From positions 1-9,837 of the forward strand of contig DAOUTY010000051.1 of NCBI GenBank assembly GCA_030668425.1: DNA of 9,837 nucleotides, given 5' to 3'. Positions 6,735 to 9,837 of this stretch are shown here, in pieces. The number at the start of each line of letters is the position of its first letter. Position 1 is the stretch's first letter. Source of the DNA: Chloroflexota bacterium. Its GTDB lineage: Bacteria; Chloroflexota; Dehalococcoidia; SZUA-161. A program made the position numbers and the translations under genes. The notes below the pieces were generated by a model that was not told the origin of the DNA, searched no databases, and was given only the letters and a program-made list of their open reading frames with translations.

Positions 6735-8009
6735 ATGAAGCCTGTCACAAATGAGGTTGAGGTCAAAACCAAAGCAGCTAAAGCTGCCTCGAAAAAACTA
6801 GCGTGTCTCGCCACAGATATTAAGAACAAGGCCCTATTCTCTATCGCCGATGAACTCATAGCCAATGAGAAGAGTATTCTGGCAGCCAACCAAATAGACT
6901 ACTCTGAAGGCGAAAAGGCAGGTATGGGAACTGCAATGCTCGACCGGCTTCTTCTGACACCAGAGAGAATCCGGGCGATCTCATCAGATATCCGGAGTGT
7001 TGCTGCTCTCCCTGACCCTGTAGGAGAGACATTCGAAATGCGTACCCTCCCTAATGGCCTTCAAGTTGGCAAGCGCCGCGTGCCTCTGGGGGTAATAGGA
7101 GCTATCTACGAGAGCCGTCCCAACGTAACTGTCGATATCTCTGCCATTTGCCTCAAGTCGGGTAATGCCATCATACTCCGCGGCGGCAAAGAGGCGATAC
7201 ACTCCAACTTGTCCCTAGCCAAGGTAATACAAAACGCCTCATATCCGGTCGGTGTTCCTGAAGGAGCCGTGCAGTTTATCGAATCCCCCGACCGCTCCCT
7301 TATAGGACAAATGCTTAAGATGAGAGACACCATCGATCTGATCATACCCCGTGGCGGAGCAGAGTTGATCAAATACGTAGCAGAAAACGCTGCCATGCCC
7401 GTTGTCACTGGCGGTATAGGCGTCTGCCACACCTACATTGACCACAACGCTGATCTCGACAAGGCAACAGCCATTGCCTACAATGCCAAGGTACAACGTC
7501 CCACAGTGTGCAATGCACTCGACACTCTCTTGGTACATGCCGATGTGGCAAAGAACTACCTGCCTAGGATTGTGACTGAATGGGGCAAGGCAGGAGTTGA
7601 GATGCATTGTGATCAGCGAGCACTGGCGATCATACAGCCTTTGCCATCTCTCAAAGTTGTGGCCGCTAGCGACCAGGATTGGGGAAGGGAATTCCTAGCA
7701 CTAGTCGCAGCCATTAAAGTAGTCGATTCCCTAGATGAGGCATTGGAACATATCGAACGCTACGGTTCGGGGCACTCCGAAGCCATAGTAACGGAGGACT
7801 ACACAGCAGCGATGAGGTTTTTGAATGAGGTTGATGCTGCCTGTGTCTACGCTAATGCCAGTACTCGTTTCACGGACGGTAGTCAGTTTGGACTGGGGGC
7901 AGAGGTTGGCATCAGCACTCAAAAGCTCCACGCTCGAGGCCCTCTGGGGCTTAAGGAGCTCACTACATATAAATGGATAGTCCTAGGCAATGGACAGGTT
8001 CGCCCCTAG
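6735..8009 (+). CDS. proA: Gamma-glutamyl phosphate reductase
   Basis: The enzyme reduces gamma-glutamyl phosphate with NADPH to glutamate-5-semialdehyde, which cyclises towards proline. The 424-residue length is typical. It has the aldehyde dehydrogenase fold: PLGVIGAIYESRPNVTVD (117-134), LKSGNAIILRGGKEA (140-154), IIPRGGAELIKYV (203-215), and the catalytic Cys259 in QRPTVCNALDTLLVH. The C-terminal part contains YGSGHSEAIVTEDY, ANASTRFTDGSQFGLGAEVGIS and KLHARGPLGLKELTTYKW, all hallmarks of ProA. GGAGG at 6721-6725 lies nine bases before the ATG. It is co-transcribed with proB (18-base gap) and probably with the small gene 35 bases downstream. Nothing in the sequence suggests damage. Confidence 0.98.
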   Translation: MKPVTNEVEVKTKAAKAASKKLACLATDIKNKALFSIADELIANEKSILAANQIDYSEGEKAGMGTAMLDRLLLTPERIRAISSDIRSVAALPDPVGETFEMRTLPNGLQVGKRRVPLGVIGAIYESRPNVTVDISAICLKSGNAIILRGGKEAIHSNLSLAKVIQNASYPVGVPEGAVQFIESPDRSLIGQMLKMRDTIDLIIPRGGAELIKYVAENAAMPVVTGGIGVCHTYIDHNADLDKATAIAYNAKVQRPTVCNALDTLLVHADVAKNYLPRIVTEWGKAGVEMHCDQRALAIIQPLPSLKVVAASDQDWGREFLALVAAIKVVDSLDEALEHIERYGSGHSEAIVTEDYTAAMRFLNEVDAACVYANASTRFTDGSQFGLGAEVGISTQKLHARGPLGLKELTTYKWIVLGNGQVRP

Positions 8010-8044
8010 GCGCAAAGAGCACGACATATAAAAAAGGAGGTATG

Positions 8045-8359
8045 ATGGCAGAATATAGGTTCGAAAGAGATTGCCGCACCCCATATTCAGAAGCTTACCT
8101 TGTTATTACCGATGACGAGCGAGTTGGGAGGGTCGACCTCCACTTCACTCCCTCGATAGTGTATGCCACCCTGTGCGTCAGCGATAAGTTGACAGAAGAT
8201 GACATTCATGAACTCATCTACCACCACATAGACGAAGAGTTGGTGATGTCAGCAGATGTTGCCCGGGATGACTTCATCATAACAGTGCATCAAGGGCGAG
8301 AGGTTGGCGAGTTCAGCGATGAGGACTTCGAGGAAGAAGAAGAAGAGGAAGAGGACTAG
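8045..8359 (+). CDS. Small unrecognised protein with acidic Glu-rich tail
   Basis: I do not recognise this 104-residue protein. About a third of it (33 residues) is Asp or Glu. The first 90 residues look like a compact alpha/beta domain with alternating hydrophobic stretches (AYLVITDDERVGRVDLHF, SIVYATLCVS, DDFIITVHQG) and a His/Glu-rich helix-like segment HELIYHHIDEE (55-65). There are two cysteines (10 and 44) and no signal peptide or membrane segment. The last 15 residues form a disordered-looking tail with eight consecutive Glu, encoded by mixed GAA/GAG codons. A strong AAGGAGG at 8034-8040 sits before twin ATG codons at 8042 and 8045; the second has the more usable spacing. A longer in-frame start at 7973 would overlap proA and ignore this site. 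Its position 35 bases after proA suggests co-transcription, but no functional link to proline synthesis can be shown. The strong ribosome-binding site and domain-like composition support a real gene. Confidence 0.82.
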   Translation: MAEYRFERDCRTPYSEAYLVITDDERVGRVDLHFTPSIVYATLCVSDKLTEDDIHELIYHHIDEELVMSADVARDDFIITVHQGREVGEFSDEDFEEEEEEEED

Positions 8360-9300
8360 TCGCTACTCCGTTTCCTTAGAAGTAAAGAGCGAGCTATGCT
8401 CTCGACGTTGGCTGCTGTGAGACCTTGCTTCTGCAGCAGTTCCTCGGGTTTGCCTGACTTGGAATAGGTGTCGTTAATAGCGATGATGGACATCGGGACC
8501 GGCCGCTTCTCGGCCAGGACCTGAGCCACAGCGCTGCCCAGTCCGCCATGTCTAAGGTGCTCCTCCACAGTGATGATAGCGCCTGTCTCCTGTGCCGCTT
8601 TCACTACAGCATCCTCATCCAAGGGCTTCAGTGAAGACATACTGAGCACGCGGCACTCAATTCCATCCCTGGCCAGCATTTGCGCCGCTTTAAGAGCCAC
8701 ATCTACCATAAGCCCCGTACCCATAATAGTAACGTCGTTGCCCTCCCTCAAGGTTGCTGCCTGTCCCAATTTAAATTGATAGTCAGGAGGATAAACCGGC
8801 GGAACTTTTGGACGGGTAAGCCTGATATAGAAAGGGCCGCAAGTTTGTGCCGCTAGCCTCACCGCTTGAGCTGCCTCTGTAGCGTCAGCGGGAACAACCA
8901 CGTTGAAACCAGGAAAGGAACAGGCTAGGGCCAGATCCTCAACAGCTTGGTGGGAAGCGCCATCCTCACCCACGGTGACCCCACCATGAGTGGTTACCAG
9001 TTTAACGTTTAGACTAGGCTGCGCTATGCTCATTCGAATCTGGTCGTAGCAACGGCCGGGGGCAAACACAGCAAAAGTGCTGGCAAACACAATTTTCCCT
9101 GACGCAGCGAGGCCAGCAGCTATACCGATCATGTTCTGTTCGGCAATACCGCAATCGAAAAACCGCTCGGGGAACTCCTTAGCGAACATAATGGTCATCG
9201 TTGACTTGGCGAGATCGGCATCGAGAACAACGATATTAGGGTTCTCCCTGCCCAACTCGACAAGGGTTCTTCCGTAGGCTTCCCTAACACTCTGCTCCAT
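8356..9300 (-). CDS. tkt: Transketolase, C-terminal subunit (split enzyme)
   Basis: This is the half of a split transketolase that carries the pyrimidine-binding and C-terminal domains; with the N-terminal half it transfers two-carbon ketol units in the pentose phosphate pathway, using thiamine diphosphate. The 314 residues include the cofactor-activating Glu54 in DCGIAEQNMIGIAAGLA, TTHGGVTVGEDGASHQAVEDLA (103-124, with a conserved active-site His117), and the C-terminal domain with VTIMGTGLMVDVALKAAQ and ITVEEHLRHGGLGSAVAQ. The ATG follows the stop of the N-terminal gene by two bases, so the two are translationally coupled; GAGGA (9317-9313) lies 12 bases upstream. Its stop overlaps the stop of the convergent small acidic-protein gene by four bases. 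A 1-deoxyxylulose-5-phosphate synthase is a more distant possibility, since that is normally one chain. Confidence 0.94.
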   Translation of the reverse strand: MEQSVREAYGRTLVELGRENPNIVVLDADLAKSTMTIMFAKEFPERFFDCGIAEQNMIGIAAGLAASGKIVFASTFAVFAPGRCYDQIRMSIAQPSLNVKLVTTHGGVTVGEDGASHQAVEDLALACSFPGFNVVVPADATEAAQAVRLAAQTCGPFYIRLTRPKVPPVYPPDYQFKLGQAATLREGNDVTIMGTGLMVDVALKAAQMLARDGIECRVLSMSSLKPLDEDAVVKAAQETGAIITVEEHLRHGGLGSAVAQVLAEKRPVPMSIIAINDTYSKSGKPEELLQKQGLTAANVESIARSLLLRKRSSD

Positions 9301-9302
9301 GG

Positions 9303-9837
9303 CTATTTCAAGTCCTCAAGCGCCCTTTTCACCTCATCAGCAGTCGGAGCCTTGCCGTGAAAGTCAGGGTTGTTCTCCATAAAGCTAACCGCCTTGCCCT
9401 TGATAGTATGAGCGATGATAACAGTGGGCCTTCCCCTGACTTGCTTCGCCTCATTAAAAGCTGAAATCAATTGGGAGAAGTCATGCCCATCAGCTTCAAT
9501 AGTGTGCCAGCCAAAGGCTCTCCATTTCTCAGCGAGAGACTCGATGTTCATTACTTCGTAGTTCCAGCCATCGATTTGCAGTCCATTATGGTCGATAATG
9601 GCGACAAGGTTATCGAGTGCTGCGTTGTTGGGTTTGAAATGAGCTGCGGCCATAGCAGCCTCCCATACCTGCCCTTCGTCGCATTCTCCATCCCCCAGCA
9701 GTACATATACTCGATAGTCTCGGCCGTCGAGGCGCCCCGCTATCGCGACACCAACGCCAAAGGAAAGACCTTGCCCCAATGAACCCGAAGACATCTCCAC
9801 TCCCGGTGTGGTAGTCACATCGCAATGACCCTGCAGA
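9303..9837 (-). CDS. tkt: Transketolase, N-terminal subunit (split enzyme), 5' end outside the window
   Basis: This is the thiamine-diphosphate-binding half of the split transketolase. About 178 codons are visible, and the reading frame remains open to the right edge, where LQGHCD precedes TTTPGVEMSSGSLGQGLS, matching the interior of transketolases. The GTG at 9818 is therefore an internal valine and not the start, and roughly 90-100 N-terminal residues should lie beyond the window. The cofactor motif is clear: GDGECDEGQVWEAA followed about 30 residues later by the IIDHNGLQIDG segment. The C-terminal end has HTIKGKAVSFMENN and DFHGKAPT, as in other N-terminal subunits. The stop is two bases from the start of the C-terminal subunit gene. 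Confidence 0.95.
   Translation of the reverse strand, partial: LQGHCDVTTTPGVEMSSGSLGQGLSFGVGVAIAGRLDGRDYRVYVLLGDGECDEGQVWEAAMAAAHFKPNNAALDNLVAIIDHNGLQIDGWNYEVMNIESLAEKWRAFGWHTIEADGHDFSQLISAFNEAKQVRGRPTVIIAHTIKGKAVSFMENNPDFHGKAPTADEVKRALEDLK

Noticed and set aside
2085..7931. Minus-strand ORFs inside pyrG, the transaldolase gene, rho, proB and proA
   Set aside because: They are antisense shadows of well-identified genes, with no ribosome-binding sites of note and no recognisable domains.
7973..8044. Longer N-terminus for the small acidic protein
   Set aside because: The 23 extra codons overlap the end of proA and ignore the strong AAGGAGG placed directly before the twin ATG codons at 8042 and 8045.
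8330..8355. GAA/GAG tract as a phase-variable microsatellite
   Set aside because: The codons are mixed, with no long uniform repeat unit, so slippage is not especially likely; it reads as a simple acidic tail.
9816..9818. GTG as the start of the transketolase N-terminal subunit
   Set aside because: The frame continues upstream with LQGHCD, conserved transketolase interior sequence, so the real start lies outside the window.
1..9837. Mobile element, CRISPR array, defence or biosynthetic island
   Set aside because: No transposase, integrase, regularly spaced repeats, terminal inverted repeats or tRNA gene was found; the genes are housekeeping and similar in character throughout.

Overview
The window is a stretch of bacterial chromosome made almost entirely of housekeeping genes, with moderate base composition (slightly GC-rich by eye) and very tight gene packing. 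The best guess for the source is an anaerobic member of the Chloroflexota, of the Dehalococcoidia type. This is an inference from three things: a transketolase split into two genes, a short TalC/MipB-type transaldolase beside pyrG and rho, and the general character of the proteins. No marker in the window fixes the taxonomy. I see no tRNA, rRNA, CRISPR array, insertion sequence, phage gene or attachment site.

Layout. On the minus strand at the left edge is most of an NAD-dependent DNA ligase (ligA), whose 3' end lies outside the window. A divergent control region of about 150 bases (1685-1838) follows. A plus-strand run then reads pyrG (CTP synthase), a transaldolase, rho (transcription terminator), proB and proA (the first two steps of proline synthesis), and a small unrecognised protein with a very acidic tail. 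Two genes come back on the minus strand from the right edge: the C-terminal and N-terminal halves of a split transketolase, the latter cut by the window end. The plus- and minus-strand runs collide at 8356-8359, where one CTAG tetranucleotide supplies the stop codon of both converging genes.

Function. LigA seals nicks in replication and repair, PyrG makes CTP, and Rho ends transcripts. Transaldolase and transketolase together form the non-oxidative pentose phosphate pathway, although here they sit in separate, oppositely oriented units. ProB and ProA convert glutamate to glutamate semialdehyde and are clearly co-transcribed, probably with the small acidic protein. The order pyrG - transaldolase - rho is a shortened form of the gene order known around these genes in Bacillus subtilis.

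Regulation. Promoter-like sequences can be read just upstream of pyrG, the transaldolase gene and proB, and more weakly upstream of rho. In each case the -10 element lies only 12-19 bases from the start codon, which predicts very short or nearly absent 5' leaders. No strong intrinsic terminator is visible anywhere in the window. I found no convincing new biological system; the small acidic protein, the short-leader pattern and the shared stop codon are the points most worth a second look.
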